A stretch of 64,000 nucleotides of DNA from an uncultured Coprococcus sp. (lineage in GTDB: Bacteria; Bacillota; Clostridia; Lachnospirales; Lachnospiraceae). Location: NCBI GenBank assembly GCA_934247115.1, contig CAKQIY010000001.1, positions 1 to 64,000 of the forward strand, written 5' to 3'. Under the pieces are notes generated by a model. That model did no database searches, had not been told where the DNA came from, and saw only the letters and a program-made list of their open reading frames with translations. A program made the position numbers and the translations under genes. Of this stretch, positions 35,206-46,686 are shown piece by piece (positions within the stretch are counted from its first letter, which is position 1; every line of letters starts with the position of its first letter).

Positions 35206-36576
35206 CTACTTTCCGTAATACATGTCAAGCCACTTGTCGTCGATACGTTTCAGCTCGGCTCTAGGAAGAATGGAGAGAAGCTTCCAGCCTATGGCAAGTG
35301 TCTCCTCTATACTTCTGTCGGTGCCGTACCCCTGGGATACATACTCCTTCTCAAATGCCTCTGCAAACTTTGCATATATGATATCTATATCCGAAAGTGC
35401 CGACTCACCCAGGATAGTCATGAGCTCCTTGGCATCCTTTCCTCTTGAATAAGCTGCAAATAACTGGTTCATGGTGCTGGCATGATCTCCTCTGGTCTTG
35501 CCCTCACCAGTTCCCTTATCCTTAAGTCTGGACAGTGATGGAAGTACATCGATAGGCGGTGTGATTCCCTTTCTGTACAGCTCTCTTGAGAGAATGATCT
35601 GTCCCTCTGTGATATATCCCGTAAGGTCTGGTATAGGATGAGTCTTGTCATCCTCAGGCATGGTCAGGATCGGTATCATGGTGATACTTCCATTCTTGCC
35701 CTTCTGTCTTCCGGCTCTCTCATACAGAGTTGCCAGGTCAGTGTACATGTATCCAGGATAACCACGGCGTCCCGGAACCTCTTTTCTTGCGGCTGATACC
35801 TCACGAAGCGCATCCGCATAGTTCGTGATATCCGTGAGGATTACCAGAACATGCATGTTCTTCTCAAATGCAAGATACTCAGCGGCGGTAAGTGCCATTC
35901 TAGGTGTGGCGATACGCTCAACAGCAGGATCATTTGCCAGGTTGATGAAGAGGACTGTTCTGTCTATGGCACCAGTCTCCTTGAAACTCTCTGTGAAGAA
36001 GTTTGCCTCCTCAAATGTGATACCCATGGCTGCAAATACAACGGCAAATGGCTCATCTGTTCCGCGCACCTTCGCCTGTCTTGCTATCTGGGCTGCAAGC
36101 TGACTGTGCGGAAGTCCTGAAGCTGAGAATATAGGCAGCTTCTGTCCTCTTACCAGTGTATTCAGTCCGTCTATAGCTGATATACCTGTCTGGATGAACT
36201 CAGACGGATAGTTTCTGGCAGCCGGATTCATCGGCAGACCGTTGATATCTCTTCTCTCATCAGGGAGGATCTCAGGGCCGCCATCTATAGGTCTTCCAAG
36301 TCCGTCAAATACACGGCCAAGCATGTCTTCTGATACGCCGAGCTCCATACTTCTTCCAAGGAATCTTACCTTACTGTTTGAAAGGTTGATACCTGTTGAA
36401 TTCTCAAAGAGCTGTACCAGGGCATCCTCGCCATTTATCTCAAGGACCTTGCATCGTCTGATCTCGCCGTCCGCCAGCTCGATCTCACCCAGCTCGTCAT
36501 AAGCTACATTCTCAACTCCGTGCACCAGCATCAGAGGACCCGCAACTTCCTGTATAGTTCTGTATTCCTTTGGCAT
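35206..36576 (-). CDS. ntpB: V-type ATPase subunit B (non-catalytic)
   Basis: A 456-residue regulatory subunit of the V1 hexamer. It has [18 protein letters not shown] in place of a Walker [24 protein letters not shown], and [19 protein letters not shown], all standard. Length is normal. It follows ntpA with only four bases between, and the ribosome binding site GGAGG lies within the 3' end of ntpA. Together A and B are needed in three copies each. Confidence 0.97.
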   Translation of the reverse strand: MPKEYRTIQEVAGPLMLVHGVENVAYDELGEIELADGEIRRCKVLEINGEDALVQLFENSTGINLSNSKVRFLGRSMELGVSEDMLGRVFDGLGRPIDGGPEILPDERRDINGLPMNPAARNYPSEFIQTGISAIDGLNTLVRGQKLPIFSASGLPHSQLAAQIARQAKVRGTDEPFAVVFAAMGITFEEANFFTESFKETGAIDRTVLFINLANDPAVERIATPRMALTAAEYLAFEKNMHVLVILTDITNYADALREVSAARKEVPGRRGYPGYMYTDLATLYERAGRQKGKNGSITMIPILTMPEDDKTHPIPDLTGYITEGQIILSRELYRKGITPPIDVLPSLSRLKDKGTGEGKTRGDHASTMNQLFAAYSRGKDAKELMTILGESALSDIDIIYAKFAEAFEKEYVSQGYGTDRSIEETLAIGWKLLSILPRAELKRIDDKWLDMYYGK

Positions 36577-36580
36577 AGTC

Positions 36581-38344
36581 TTAGTCCTCCTTCTCTATAG
36601 CTTCCTGAAGCTCTTTGTCAAGTTCCCTGGATATCTTCTCGTACTCTTCATCCACATTCTCAGGAAGCACATATTTGAATCGTCCGATCTTTTCTCTGAT
36701 CGGCATGTTCAGAATATTTCTTATGCTTGCTCCACCGGCAAGGGCCTGCGCTGACTCCTCGTAGAACGCCATGATGAGCTCCATCATCAGAAACTGCTTG
36801 TGAAGCGGTGTGTATGTGTCCACATCATGGAATGAGTTCTGGTGGAGGAAATCCTCTCTGATGGATCTCGCCGCCTCCATCTTCAGCCGGTCTCCCGCTG
36901 AAAGGGCATCCATACCTACCATCTTAACGATCTCATCAAGCTCAGCCTCCTCCTGAAGCAGGGTCATCATCTTCTGTCTGTCGGTCATGAACTTTTCATT
37001 TACATTTTCCTCGAACCATTTGCCCATATTGTCCACATACAGAGAGTATGAGGTCAGCCAGTTGATGGCAGGGAAATGTCTCTTGTACGCAAGCGATGAA
37101 TCCAGTCCCCAGAATACCTTGACGATTCGAAGTGTAGCCTGTGAAACCGGCTCGGAGATATCTCCACCTGGAGGAGAAACTGCACCGATAACCGACAATG
37201 CACCGGTTCTGCCCTCGCTGCCGAGAGTCTTGACCATTCCGGCTCTCTCGTAGAACTGTGCAAGTCTTGAACCGAGGTAAGCAGGGTAACCCTCCTCACC
37301 AGGCATCTCCTGCAGACGTCCTGACATCTCTCTGAGCGCCTCAGCCCAACGCGATGTGGAATCCGCCATGAGTGCCACCGAGTAACCCATATCACGGAAA
37401 TACTCAGCTATAGTTATACCTGTATATATAGATGCCTCTCTGGCCGCAACCGGCATATCCGATGTGTTGGCTATGAGGACTGTTCTCTGCATGAGTGAAT
37501 GTCCGGTCTTCGGATCCTTCAGCTCTGGGAACTCGTTCAGAACATCCGTCATCTCGTTTCCACGCTCTCCACATCCGATGTAGACAACGATATCCGCCTC
37601 AGCCCACTTTGCAAGCTGGTGCTGGATGACTGTCTTGCCGCTTCCGAAAGGTCCGGGAACCGCAGCCACGCCGCCCTTCGCGATAGGGAAGAATGTATCT
37701 ACAACTCTCTGTCCTGTGATAAGAGGCATAACAGGTGGTATCTTCTCCTGATATGGACGACCCTTACGAACCGGCCACTTCTGCATGAGTGTCAGCTCCC
37801 TGTCACCCTTGTCTGTCTCAACCACACACACAGTCTCCTCAACTGTGAATTCTCCTGCCTTTATCTCCTTGATGGTTCCTGTCACACCATAAGGCACCAT
37901 GATCTTCTGTGTGACAACCACAGTCTCCTGAACTGTTCCTATCACATCGCCTGCCGACACCTTATCGCCCACCTTGGCAGTAGGCACAAATGTCCACTTG
38001 ATATCTCTCTTCAGCGATGGGACTTCGACTCCTCGCTTCAGGTTATTGCCACATATCTTCATGATATCATCCAGCGGTCTCTGGATTCCATCGTATATAC
38101 TGCTTATAAGTCCCGGTCCCAGTTCAACTGACAGGGGCATTCCCGTTGACTCGACCGGTGCTCCCGGTGCAAGTCCCGATGTCTCCTCGTATACCTGAAC
38201 TGATGCCTGATCTCCGTGCATCTCTATGATCTCGCCGATAAGTCTGCTCTCACTTACACGCACAACATCGTACATATTTGCATCACGCATGCCCTCAGCG
38301 ATGACCAGTGGTCCGGCGACCTTCTTAATCTTTCCTGTAGCCAC
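36581..38344 (-). CDS. ntpA: V-type ATPase subunit A (catalytic)
   Basis: A 587-residue catalytic subunit. Walker A is [11 protein letters not shown] at about 229-239, Walker B-like [14 protein letters not shown], and the A-specific insertion lies between about 110 and 200. The start codon is GTG; GGGAG stands 13 bases before it, longer than ideal. Upstream is hairpin cassette B. Coupled with ntpB downstream. Confidence 0.97.
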   Translation of the reverse strand: MATGKIKKVAGPLVIAEGMRDANMYDVVRVSESRLIGEIIEMHGDQASVQVYEETSGLAPGAPVESTGMPLSVELGPGLISSIYDGIQRPLDDIMKICGNNLKRGVEVPSLKRDIKWTFVPTAKVGDKVSAGDVIGTVQETVVVTQKIMVPYGVTGTIKEIKAGEFTVEETVCVVETDKGDRELTLMQKWPVRKGRPYQEKIPPVMPLITGQRVVDTFFPIAKGGVAAVPGPFGSGKTVIQHQLAKWAEADIVVYIGCGERGNEMTDVLNEFPELKDPKTGHSLMQRTVLIANTSDMPVAAREASIYTGITIAEYFRDMGYSVALMADSTSRWAEALREMSGRLQEMPGEEGYPAYLGSRLAQFYERAGMVKTLGSEGRTGALSVIGAVSPPGGDISEPVSQATLRIVKVFWGLDSSLAYKRHFPAINWLTSYSLYVDNMGKWFEENVNEKFMTDRQKMMTLLQEEAELDEIVKMVGMDALSAGDRLKMEAARSIREDFLHQNSFHDVDTYTPLHKQFLMMELIMAFYEESAQALAGGASIRNILNMPIREKIGRFKYVLPENVDEEYEKISRELDKELQEAIEKED

Positions 38345-38381
38345 TTAACAGCTCACGCTCCCTTCTATACTCACTCGCTCC

Positions 38382-38585
38382 ATAGATAATTGCGAATCCT
38401 CTTTCCGATATGATTGAGGCAGTTTAGTATATCAATCAGTGGTCGCTTCCGCTTAACTCAGCCTGCAGCGGTACTAGGATGCCGCTGACGCGCCATCTAA
38501 GGACCGGCGGCTTCGTATTCCCCTGATTTGATAATACTAAACGCCTCTATCAAAATCGAATTATACCGATTTCGCAATTACCTAT
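38382..38585. repeat. giant hairpin cassette B, between ntpG and ntpA
   Basis: ATAGATAATTGCGAA (38382-38396) pairs with TTCGCAATTACCTAT (38571-38585), and GAGGCAGTTTAGTATAT (from 38416) with ATAATACTAAACGCCTC (to 38547). The core keeps CCTGCAGCGGT, CTAAGGACCGGCGG and ATTCCCCTGAT from cassette C in the same orientation, but the inner 60 bases of A and C are replaced by a short GCCGCTGACGCGCC stretch. The arms differ in sequence from those of A and C yet stay complementary. The spacer is 269 bases in an operon otherwise tightly packed. Confidence 0.88.
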
Positions 38586-38613
38586 ATCCGCTCGTTTCAC
38601 CATTATTTTCTAA

Positions 38614-38934
38614 TCATTCTTCATTAAATAATATATCCGAGCCTACGGCCTGCTCAACGGATTTCTTTACTCCCGCTATTCCGGCCCCTGTATTGCCGGA
38701 TATCCCCGGTATGAGAATAATCGCAGGCTTCATAACCTCTCTGTATCTGTCTATCTCTTTATTGAGATCCGAAGCCAGTGCCTCGGTCATATATATGACT
38801 GCATAATTGTCCTCCGCCAGCCTTTTCAGCAACGTGGCCCCATACTCCGGATTATCTACAGGGAATGTATCCAGGCCCAGAGTTGCAAATCCGTATATAC
38901 TGTCATAATCGCCCATAACAGCTATCTTATACAT
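38614..38934 (-). CDS. ntpG: V-type ATPase subunit F
   Basis: A 106-residue subunit of the rotor complex with D (called NtpG in Enterococcus). YKIAVMGDYDSIYGFATLGLD and YAVIYMTEALASDL are typical, as is IILIPG. It starts eight bases inside the C-subunit stop, so translation is coupled. A GGGAG lies before the ATG. Confidence 0.92.
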   Translation of the reverse strand: MYKIAVMGDYDSIYGFATLGLDTFPVDNPEYGATLLKRLAEDNYAVIYMTEALASDLNKEIDRYREVMKPAIILIPGISGNTGAGIAGVKKSVEQAVGSDILFNEE

Positions 38935-39898
38935 ACATCTCCCTTACCCTTTCCCTGATAGCCTCCTCCGGAAGCTGGTTCAGCTTGCATGTCAATATGA
39001 TCCTGACTGTCTTTATCTCGTTGAGCCTCGCCAGAATGTACGCCACTATCGGTCCCACCGTAAATGGGTTGTACTTCTGAGGCTTTATCGTCTCTATGAT
39101 ACGGTTGTCACACCATCTCTCAAATGCCGATGCCGACTCTGAAAGTGCCTCTGCCCCACCGGCGTATGCTGTGTCCGCGAGGTATCTCTCTATCTCCTCC
39201 ATGCCAGCCACCGCAGCCGTCGCCAGTCTGTCAATATCCAGCGTGCTGCACTCCGCCATGGCTCTCTTCATGAAATCCTTGTTTTTACCTGTCTTCATGG
39301 ATCTCACCGCTATCTTGATATCTGCAACTGCCACCGTTGTCTCTGCATAATCCCTGAGCAGGCTGTCATCTGCCTTCTTCGCAGCCTGCATGATCGCCAG
39401 CAGTGTGCCTCTGTCTATCACAGCATCGCACATCTGACCATCTCCGGCCTGCGCCATACAGTCCCAGGCCTCCCTCGCACAGTCTCTCATGTGCTCTGGA
39501 AGTCTGTCCCACGCCTTGTCCCTGACGATGGACAGCATCTTCTGACCATCTATCTCGGCATTGTCGAAGAACACATGGGCAGGAGTCTCCCCGGCAACCA
39601 CAGTCTTGATCGCCGCCTTGAGGTTGTGATACAGATCTGGAAGTCTTATAACATCGAACACGGACATATCATCCACCATCTCAGCCACAGCAGCCCACGT
39701 CTTGTCAGTCTCCGTCCTAAGTATGTCATTTTCATCCATACTGGCTTTATCACTATCGCCCCAGCCCTTCTCTATGATGAACTGAACCGCCTTCTTGTAG
39801 GAATCCGTGGCCACGAGCTGTTCTATGACTGCCTGACTCATAAGCGTCATCTCAAGTGCCCTGATCCTGGCAACTGCATATATATATTTGTCTGCCAT
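38927..39898 (-). CDS. ntpC: V-type ATPase subunit C/d (rotor connector)
   Basis: A 323-residue helical protein that links the c-ring to the central stalk. YAVARIRALEMTLMS at the start, the PEDL-like helices, and NEIKTVRIILTCKLNQLPEEAIRERVREMYV at the end are the usual signature. It is preceded by GGAGG, follows the E subunit after 14 bases and overlaps the F subunit by eight. Confidence 0.93.
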   Translation of the reverse strand: MADKYIYAVARIRALEMTLMSQAVIEQLVATDSYKKAVQFIIEKGWGDSDKASMDENDILRTETDKTWAAVAEMVDDMSVFDVIRLPDLYHNLKAAIKTVVAGETPAHVFFDNAEIDGQKMLSIVRDKAWDRLPEHMRDCAREAWDCMAQAGDGQMCDAVIDRGTLLAIMQAAKKADDSLLRDYAETTVAVADIKIAVRSMKTGKNKDFMKRAMAECSTLDIDRLATAAVAGMEEIERYLADTAYAGGAEALSESASAFERWCDNRIIETIKPQKYNPFTVGPIVAYILARLNEIKTVRIILTCKLNQLPEEAIRERVREMYV

Positions 39899-39912
39899 CT
39901 GCCTACCTCCAG

Positions 39913-40515
39913 CTATCTGTTATCAACAAATAATAATTCATTTACCTTGTCTGCCAAATGTTCTCTGTTCGCGTCCAGCATTGCCCTGAATGAACAGTTT
40001 TCCTCGATTCCTCCGTAGATCAGGATAAATCCTCCATCTATATCACAGTTCTCATCGGACACCTTAAGGCTTCCTCCATGAGCTGCAGCTATCTGCTCTA
40101 TCTGCTTCTCAATCTGTGGTGTAAGTCGTTTTCTGTCTTTCACAGAGAAACATATCTCTCCGCTTTTCGGCTGTACCGACTTCTCTAAACATTTGACGAT
40201 CACCTGGAAATACTCCTCATCCGGGAGCGCCACCATTGCGTCATATGCCTTATCCAGCATATTCCCAATTATGGACTGCTTTGCCGCAAGTATCGCCTGT
40301 CTCTTCTTGAGTTCTGATGAGGACTTTGCCCTGAATGATCCGGACTTTTCTGCCTGGGCAACCTTCTCACTGGTCTCCTCATTCATCTTATCCACAGTCT
40401 TTTGGGCATTTGCAATGATGGAATCCGCATTTCTGGCAGCCTGAGCTTTGATCTCTTCAGCTTCCTTCTGTGCTTCCTGAAGGATCTGTTCTACGATTGT
40501 TTCCAATCCCGTCAT
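39913..40515 (-). CDS. ntpE: V-type ATPase subunit E (peripheral stalk)
   Basis: A 200-residue protein: a long N-terminal coiled coil (LETIVEQILQEAQKEAEEIKAQ) and a globular C-terminal part with GGFILIYGGIEENCSF. Start at ATG 40515 with GGAGG nine bases away; the in-frame ATG at 40524 is too close to that site. Works with the G/H subunit as stator. Follows ntpK after 24 bases. Confidence 0.93.
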   Translation of the reverse strand: MTGLETIVEQILQEAQKEAEEIKAQAARNADSIIANAQKTVDKMNEETSEKVAQAEKSGSFRAKSSSELKKRQAILAAKQSIIGNMLDKAYDAMVALPDEEYFQVIVKCLEKSVQPKSGEICFSVKDRKRLTPQIEKQIEQIAAAHGGSLKVSDENCDIDGGFILIYGGIEENCSFRAMLDANREHLADKVNELLFVDNR

Positions 40516-40539
40516 AAAGTACATCCTCCTTACAAAAAG

Positions 40540-41289
<750 letters not shown>

Positions 41290-41467
41290 TTTGATATTTG
41301 TTGACTTTAAATGATATTCTTTTATGTTTCGGATGAGAAAATTTATGATGTGTCTTTCCTATTATTTAACTTTCAACTTCTTCATCATTATTTTCTCATA
41401 TGCAGGAACTTTACTTCCTTAGTCTCTGAAACATATACCTTGAATATCTTATTCCTACCTTTATTTC

Positions 41468-43495
41468 TTATTTCTGCACTTCTGTACCACTTACTATATC
41501 AACGTACTTCGTATTCTCCCTGAACGGCTTGAATGGATTGCCGCCGCCCTCGTAGAATTTGCCGAAGAACTCTACATACTGGAGACGGCATGTGTGCACG
41601 TATGCTCCCAGCATGTTGATCGCAAGGTTGAACAGATGTCCTACTATAAATACGATGATGAACACTATGGCTCCGAATATTCCATCGCCAGCCATGCTTC
41701 CCATCTGGTTTATTACCTGTGCTATAACTCCTGTCGCAAGTCCCAATGCAAGAAGCCTTGAGTACGACAGCAGATCTGACAGCCAGCCTGTCAGGTTGTA
41801 TATGTCATACAGCCCAAGTGCAAGTCTGAGCACCGGATTCTTGTGGTCTCTTCCCGACATGAGCACGATGATCGCAGCTCCCGCAATCGCCAGTCCGTAG
41901 CTTGTATTCTTAAGCCAGCCAGGGAAATTGAACTGCATCTGTGCTATGGATGCGAACAGCTCCGTCGGCATGAGCATCAGCACAAGTCCTGTGATGAGCA
42001 TGAACCACGACAGCACGTCGCATATGAATGATTTCACATCTCCCTTCTTCAGACACATATATCCCTTGAGTGCCAGTCCGCCGAACAAATGTATAAGTCC
42101 GAACAGCAAAGAGAATAACAAAAGCTTCATCGGGTCATCCAGAGGTGCAAACCATACAGGCTTGAACGTCACCTCGTGGTGGAAAAACGTCCTCGATACC
42201 ACCGTTATCAGGTCTCCGAAGAAACCGCCAAATAATATTCCCCATATCAGTGTGGATATACCACAGTACATAAACAGACGCAGAGACTTTTGAAGTCCGA
42301 TCTCCATCTTAGGGAATTTCTTTATCAATATAAAACATGCCAGGAATATGATGAGTCCATACGCCGCATCGGACAACATAAGTCCGAACAGGAATATATA
42401 GAATATCGCCATCGGTGTGGTTGGATCCATCTCACCTTTTCCCGGAAGTCCAAATGACTCCAGCACACCCTCCGCCGATGCGAACATCTTCGGATTCTGA
42501 AGCTGTATAGGTGCCGCTTCATCCTCAGGAACATCATATACATCAGCCATCAGGCTAAAATTCTCATTGAGTACAGCCACTACCCTGTCTGCATCTCTCT
42601 CCAGCACATATCCCGATATGACAAATGTGCTCTTTGACTGGAGAAGGCTTCCAAGAACCTGATATTTATCCGCCCTTATGCGGTAATAGTCAGCAAGAAG
42701 TCTCAGCTTGTCTCTGTCATCAGCCATGGATACAAGTTCATTCTTCTTGTCCTCTATCCACTGTTCGAACTCCCTTATATCCTCCCTGTACTTATCTGTC
42801 TTCTGTTCAGGTGTTCTTTTGGAGAAAAACGAAATTCTTGTAAATCCATGGGATCTCAATATCTCCTCCACCCTCTGTGATACAGGTTTAAGGGCTATTG
42901 CCACCATACAAGTCTGGTCCTTATCAGATCCTACAACAGTGACTGTGTATCCCGCCATCTCCGGTTCCGCAGAGCTTATATACCCCTGTATATCCGTCTC
43001 CGTGAGCCCCGGTGGCATGGTTCCGATCATCACATCCGTCTTCTCGGTCCCTGTGGTATTGATCGGTATGTCCATATTCAGCCACGGCGCCAATCCGTCT
43101 ATAGCCACCTGACATTTGACTATTCCCGCCTCGCAGCCGGCTATATCCTTGCTGATCTCCTGGATTTTTTTAACCTTACGGTTATAATCCCATCTTCCAG
43201 CTACGATCTCCTGAATGTCAGCCTCCGACGCCTCCTGCCGTCCTTCCAAGCTGGCAAATATGGATTTCTCCTCCGGAGCATACTTATTAAGTATCTGTAA
43301 GGCTTCATCTGTATTCTGTACTCTCTTCTCGTACTTTGCTCTCTGGCTTGTGGTACTCATCTTCCTGAAGTCATCAGTCTCTTCGTTATCAGTCTGTATC
43401 TCAACCATTCCCAGCGACTGGAGCTTCTCAAGAATTGCTTTTCTGTCCCTCTTCATGGCACAGATCTCAATCTTCTTCATAGGAAGTACCGCCAT
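41468..43495 (-). CDS. ntpI: V-type ATPase subunit I/a (membrane stator)
   Basis: A 675-residue subunit: a cytoplasmic N-terminal half with long coiled coils (residues about 40-130 and 210-290) and about seven membrane segments from residue 370. PTPMAIFYIFLFGLMLSDAAYG, GGFFGDL, and SYSRLLALGLATGVIA (with the essential Arg) are typical. AAGGGGG precedes the ATG. The c-ring gene comes next but only after the 454-base spacer holding cassette C. Confidence 0.95.
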   Translation of the reverse strand: MAVLPMKKIEICAMKRDRKAILEKLQSLGMVEIQTDNEETDDFRKMSTTSQRAKYEKRVQNTDEALQILNKYAPEEKSIFASLEGRQEASEADIQEIVAGRWDYNRKVKKIQEISKDIAGCEAGIVKCQVAIDGLAPWLNMDIPINTTGTEKTDVMIGTMPPGLTETDIQGYISSAEPEMAGYTVTVVGSDKDQTCMVAIALKPVSQRVEEILRSHGFTRISFFSKRTPEQKTDKYREDIREFEQWIEDKKNELVSMADDRDKLRLLADYYRIRADKYQVLGSLLQSKSTFVISGYVLERDADRVVAVLNENFSLMADVYDVPEDEAAPIQLQNPKMFASAEGVLESFGLPGKGEMDPTTPMAIFYIFLFGLMLSDAAYGLIIFLACFILIKKFPKMEIGLQKSLRLFMYCGISTLIWGILFGGFFGDLITVVSRTFFHHEVTFKPVWFAPLDDPMKLLLFSLLFGLIHLFGGLALKGYMCLKKGDVKSFICDVLSWFMLITGLVLMLMPTELFASIAQMQFNFPGWLKNTSYGLAIAGAAIIVLMSGRDHKNPVLRLALGLYDIYNLTGWLSDLLSYSRLLALGLATGVIAQVINQMGSMAGDGIFGAIVFIIVFIVGHLFNLAINMLGAYVHTCRLQYVEFFGKFYEGGGNPFKPFRENTKYVDIVSGTEVQK

Positions 43496-43532
43496 ACATT
43501 TACCCCCTTTCTTAAAATGCCTGCAGGACTTT

Positions 43533-43844
43533 TCATCCCACCAGTTCTGCGATGATCATGGAAGTAACCTCGCCTTCCATGGACGCTGCACGTTCCCTGA
43601 GATGTGCGATCTCAGCGGTGGCAATATCCATCGCCTTCACCGTGAGCTTCTCCTCCTCAGATCTGCCGGCTCCCTCGGCACTCTTCATGCTTTCTCTCGA
43701 AGCTGATCCTGCGGCCGCGATCATATCCGCAGCCTCCTTCTTTGCAGCAGCTACTGTATAGTCGGCTTCTTCCTTGGCCTTGCGAATGATCTCGTCAGCT
43801 TCAGACTCTGCATCGGTTATCTTCTTCATAGTCTCCTGCAGCAT
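43533..43844 (-). CDS. ntpF: V-type ATPase G/H-type peripheral stalk subunit
   Basis: A 103-residue coiled-coil protein of Ala, Glu and Lys (ADEIIRKAKEEADYTVAAAKKEA), as expected for the G/H stalk subunit that pairs with E. It is the first gene of the operon, matching NtpF of Enterococcus in place and size. AGGGAGG lies before the ATG. The upstream region to 44132 should hold the operon promoter; I see TTGACA near 43928 on the minus strand but no convincing -10 at standard spacing. Confidence 0.85.
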   Translation of the reverse strand: MLQETMKKITDAESEADEIIRKAKEEADYTVAAAKKEAADMIAAAGSASRESMKSAEGAGRSEEEKLTVKAMDIATAEIAHLRERAASMEGEVTSMIIAELVG

Positions 43845-44132
43845 AACATTCCTCCCTTATCAAAATTTATGAGCAGACTCAATTCCATAAACACTTTATC
43901 AAAGCATCACTTTAGATTATTATGTCAAAACTCAAGTAATATTATTTTATAATGAGTTGGCCATATTGTAAATAAACATTTTGTAAAGTTTGTACAAACC
44001 CCTTGATATTTTTTTATTGTTAATGTACAATGTGACTATGTTGATAATACTTATGTTTATCCATTAATCATTTTTCTTCCTTTTAACGCGGTTATATGTC
44101 GAACAAATGATGCAGTTTGACGAAAGCCGCAT

Positions 44133-44184
44133 AAAAAAAGATCCCATGACAGTCTTGACCATACTGTCATGGGATTCTTTTTTT
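44133..44184 (-). terminator. intrinsic terminator after rpiB
   Basis: AAGATCCCATGACAG pairs with CTGTCATGGGATTCTT around an 11-base loop, with A-runs and T-runs outside, so it can work both ways. It is 24 bases beyond the rpiB stop and separates it from the V-ATPase operon. Bases 43845-44132 are AT-rich and hold no gene. Confidence 0.88.
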
Positions 44185-44207
44185 AGGTGCATGCGCATTA
44201 TAAGGCG

Positions 44208-44633
44208 CTATTCAATCATTCCGATTCTTCTCACATGTCTCTCATCGTTTGAGAATGGTGTGTCGAGGAATATGTCGACTATCTTAAGTGCGAGTCCAGG
44301 TCCTATGACTCTGGCGCCCATAGCCAGCATATTTGCATCATTGTGCTCTCTTGTCGCCTGTGCTGAGAAGCAGTCGTGGCAGAGTGCAGCTCTGATTCCC
44401 TTTATCTTATTCGCTGAGATCGATATTCCGATTCCCGTTCCGCAGATGATGATTCCCTTATCACACTCACCTGAAGCTACTGCCTTTGCTGCTGCCTGTC
44501 CATATACCGGATAGTCAACTGACTCTGTGCTGTAACAGCCAAAGTTCTTGTACTCAAGGCCTCTCTCCTCAAGGTGCTTTATAACCTCCTGCATAAGCTC
44601 ATATCCGCCGTGGTCACATCCAAGTGCTATCAT
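44208..44633 (-). CDS. rpiB: ribose-5-phosphate isomerase B
   Basis: A 141-residue isomerase of the pentose phosphate pathway, interconverting ribose-5-phosphate and ribulose-5-phosphate. GCDHGGYELM at the start, DYPVYGQ, and ICGTGIGISISANK with the phosphate loop are diagnostic; REHNDANMLAMG follows. The catalytic base is usually a cysteine in the stretch ICGTG, present here. AAGGAGG precedes the ATG. Next to the TsaC/Sua5 gene, a common pairing in Firmicutes. Confidence 0.95.
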   Translation of the reverse strand: MIALGCDHGGYELMQEVIKHLEERGLEYKNFGCYSTESVDYPVYGQAAAKAVASGECDKGIIICGTGIGISISANKIKGIRAALCHDCFSAQATREHNDANMLAMGARVIGPGLALKIVDIFLDTPFSNDERHVRRIGMIE

Positions 44634-44675
44634 GTTCTGATCCTCCTTTTTATATAATATTTTTTTCGAATTTAA

Positions 44676-45728
44676 CTAACAGCTTATTATCCTGTGTCCT
44701 GCAGCCTTGATGAGACGGTTCATGATGGCGTAGCCCATGTCCCCCTCCTCAAATGACTCGCTGTATATATACTGTGCACCTATGTCATCACAGGTTCTGA
44801 GCAGACTGTACAGTCCGGCAGACACAGTTATCTCGTTCTTCTTGCTTCCGGCATCGTATACGTTCTCGCATACTCCGTCATCATAAAGGCTGACATTGTC
44901 AGTGTCGCACAGTATCGCAGTCTTGTATCCCTGCGCCTTTTTCTCCGCAACAAGACTCCTTATCTTCTCAGCCGCAGCCAGTCTATCGCCCTCTACTATG
45001 CTGAGTTCTCCCTTTGGAGCATAGTGTGTGTACTTCATGCCCGGAGCCTTAGGTCTCAGAGCATTGTTCATACCTGTTATCGCCGGGTCAATGGTCACAT
45101 CGCCAACGATGTCCTTTATCATCTCCGGTGTGATATATCCAGGCCGCAGTATAGTAGGTCTGTCTCCGGTCATGTCCACTATCGTCGACTCTATACCGAT
45201 TCCGACTGCCCCGCCGTCGATGATCATATCTATCCTTCCATCCATATCCTGCTGCACATGCTGCGCTGTGGTCGGAGATGGTCTTCCGGACAGATTGGCA
45301 CTCGGAGCCGCAATATACACGCCCGAATCCTTTATAAGTCTCATGGCCACCGGATGTGATGGCATCCTTATGGCCACCGTGTCCAGTCCTCCTGTGGTGG
45401 TGTGCGGAACAATCTCTTTCTTGTTGAGTATGATCGTGAGCGGTCCCGGCCAGAATGCTTCCATAAGCTTCTTCGTGTCGTCACTCACCGTCTCCGCCAG
45501 CTCATATACGCTTGACGTCTCTGCTATGTGGACTATGAGCGGATTATCCGATGGCCGCCCCTTTGCCGCATATATCCGATGGGACGCATCCGGATTCAGC
45601 GCATCCCCTCCAAGGCCATACACGGTCTCAGTCGGGAATGCTACAAGTCCACCTCTCTTAAGTATCTCCGCCGCCTGCTCATACATGTGGTCGTCATCCA
45701 CGCCTGCTTTTGCAATTATAGTGTTCAT
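44676..45728 (-). CDS. L-threonylcarbamoyladenylate synthase (TsaC/Sua5)
   Basis: A 350-residue Sua5-type enzyme that makes threonylcarbamoyl-AMP for tRNA t6A37. GGLVAFPTETVYGLG, KGRPSDNPLIVHI, and SANLSGRPSPTT form the active domain (1-200). A C-terminal Sua5 domain (about 245-350) is preceded by the linker LRPKAPGMKYTHYAPKG. I start at ATG 45728 with AAGG upstream; the codon before is GTG. Likely co-transcribed with rpiB. Confidence 0.95.
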   Translation of the reverse strand: MNTIIAKAGVDDDHMYEQAAEILKRGGLVAFPTETVYGLGGDALNPDASHRIYAAKGRPSDNPLIVHIAETSSVYELAETVSDDTKKLMEAFWPGPLTIILNKKEIVPHTTTGGLDTVAIRMPSHPVAMRLIKDSGVYIAAPSANLSGRPSPTTAQHVQQDMDGRIDMIIDGGAVGIGIESTIVDMTGDRPTILRPGYITPEMIKDIVGDVTIDPAITGMNNALRPKAPGMKYTHYAPKGELSIVEGDRLAAAEKIRSLVAEKKAQGYKTAILCDTDNVSLYDDGVCENVYDAGSKKNEITVSAGLYSLLRTCDDIGAQYIYSESFEEGDMGYAIMNRLIKAAGHRIISC

Positions 45729-45889
45729 CACTTTACCTTCTTCTATAATAACTTGTCGTCGCTTCTATATTTTATTGCATATACGCCCATATTTTAGCCC
45801 AGCACCGCATAAGTGTCAAATGTTTAGGAATCATTTGACTTTATATTTCATATAAATTAGTGAATACTTAAAATATCGGGTGTTTTTCA

Positions 45890-46648
45890 ATGAATATCAA
45901 CCTCCGTCATGCCATTATCATCACACTCATCATACTGGCCGTAGCCATTCCACCAGTTGTATGTTATCTGATATTTGTCCGAGGTGACGGCACATCCGGC
46001 CAGCCAGACACATCCGGTCAAAGCACCACGGTTCGTGATGAAGTTACCGAAAACCAGAACGGAACAGAACCGGAATATGTCATTCTGATAGATCCGGGCC
46101 ACGGCGGCTACGATCCCGGTAAGGTCAGCCCCGACGGAATCAAGGAGAAAGACATCAACCTTGCAATCTCCACGAAGCTTGCCCAGGCACTTAAGGACAG
46201 GGGCTACACTGTATTTCTAACCCGCGATTCTGATGTGTCACTTGACAACCCGGGTGTCTCCAGCAAAAAAACATCAGATCTCAGAAGCAGAACTGACATG
46301 GCTGTCAAAGTCAAAGCCGACCTATATATAAGTATTCATCAGAACAGCTATTCAGCGGAATATGTGCACGGAGCCCAGGTTTTCTATTACTCCACATCAA
46401 AGGATGGCAAAGCCCTGGCCGAGAGCATCCAGAAACACCTCATAGAGGATGCAGATCCGGACAACAGCAGATCCGCAAAGGGTAACTCAGCATATCTCGT
46501 ACTCACCGAAAGCCCCTGCACCGCAGTCATCGTTGAATGTGGATTTCTCAGCAACAACAGCGAATGCTCAAGGCTCTGCACAGATGATTATCAAAAAGCC
46601 CTATCTGACGCAATCTGTAACGGCATTGATGACTGGCTTATCAGATAA
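45890..46648 (+). CDS. membrane-anchored N-acetylmuramoyl-L-alanine amidase, CwlD-like
   Basis: A 252-residue Amidase_3 enzyme. A membrane segment at residues 8-30 anchors it outside; a Thr/Ser/Gly-rich linker runs to about 60. The zinc site: IDPGHGGYDPG (His), KEKDINLAI (Glu), and LYISIHQNSY (His). The second Glu is in VIVECGFLSNN. It cuts the amide between muramic acid and the stem peptide. CwlD acts in spore cortex maturation, but vegetative paralogues exist, so the role is open. The ribosome binding site is weak (GGGTG). Confidence 0.88.
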   Translation: MNINLRHAIIITLIILAVAIPPVVCYLIFVRGDGTSGQPDTSGQSTTVRDEVTENQNGTEPEYVILIDPGHGGYDPGKVSPDGIKEKDINLAISTKLAQALKDRGYTVFLTRDSDVSLDNPGVSSKKTSDLRSRTDMAVKVKADLYISIHQNSYSAEYVHGAQVFYYSTSKDGKALAESIQKHLIEDADPDNSRSAKGNSAYLVLTESPCTAVIVECGFLSNNSECSRLCTDDYQKALSDAICNGIDDWLIR

Positions 46649-46686
46649 AGAGCTCCGCCTTAATATAAGACGGAGCTCCGGTTTTG
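46649..46686 (+). terminator. intrinsic terminator after the amidase
   Basis: GAGCTCCGCCT pairs with AGACGGAGCTC across TAATATA, then CGGTTTT. It begins right at the stop codon of the amidase gene. Confidence 0.82.
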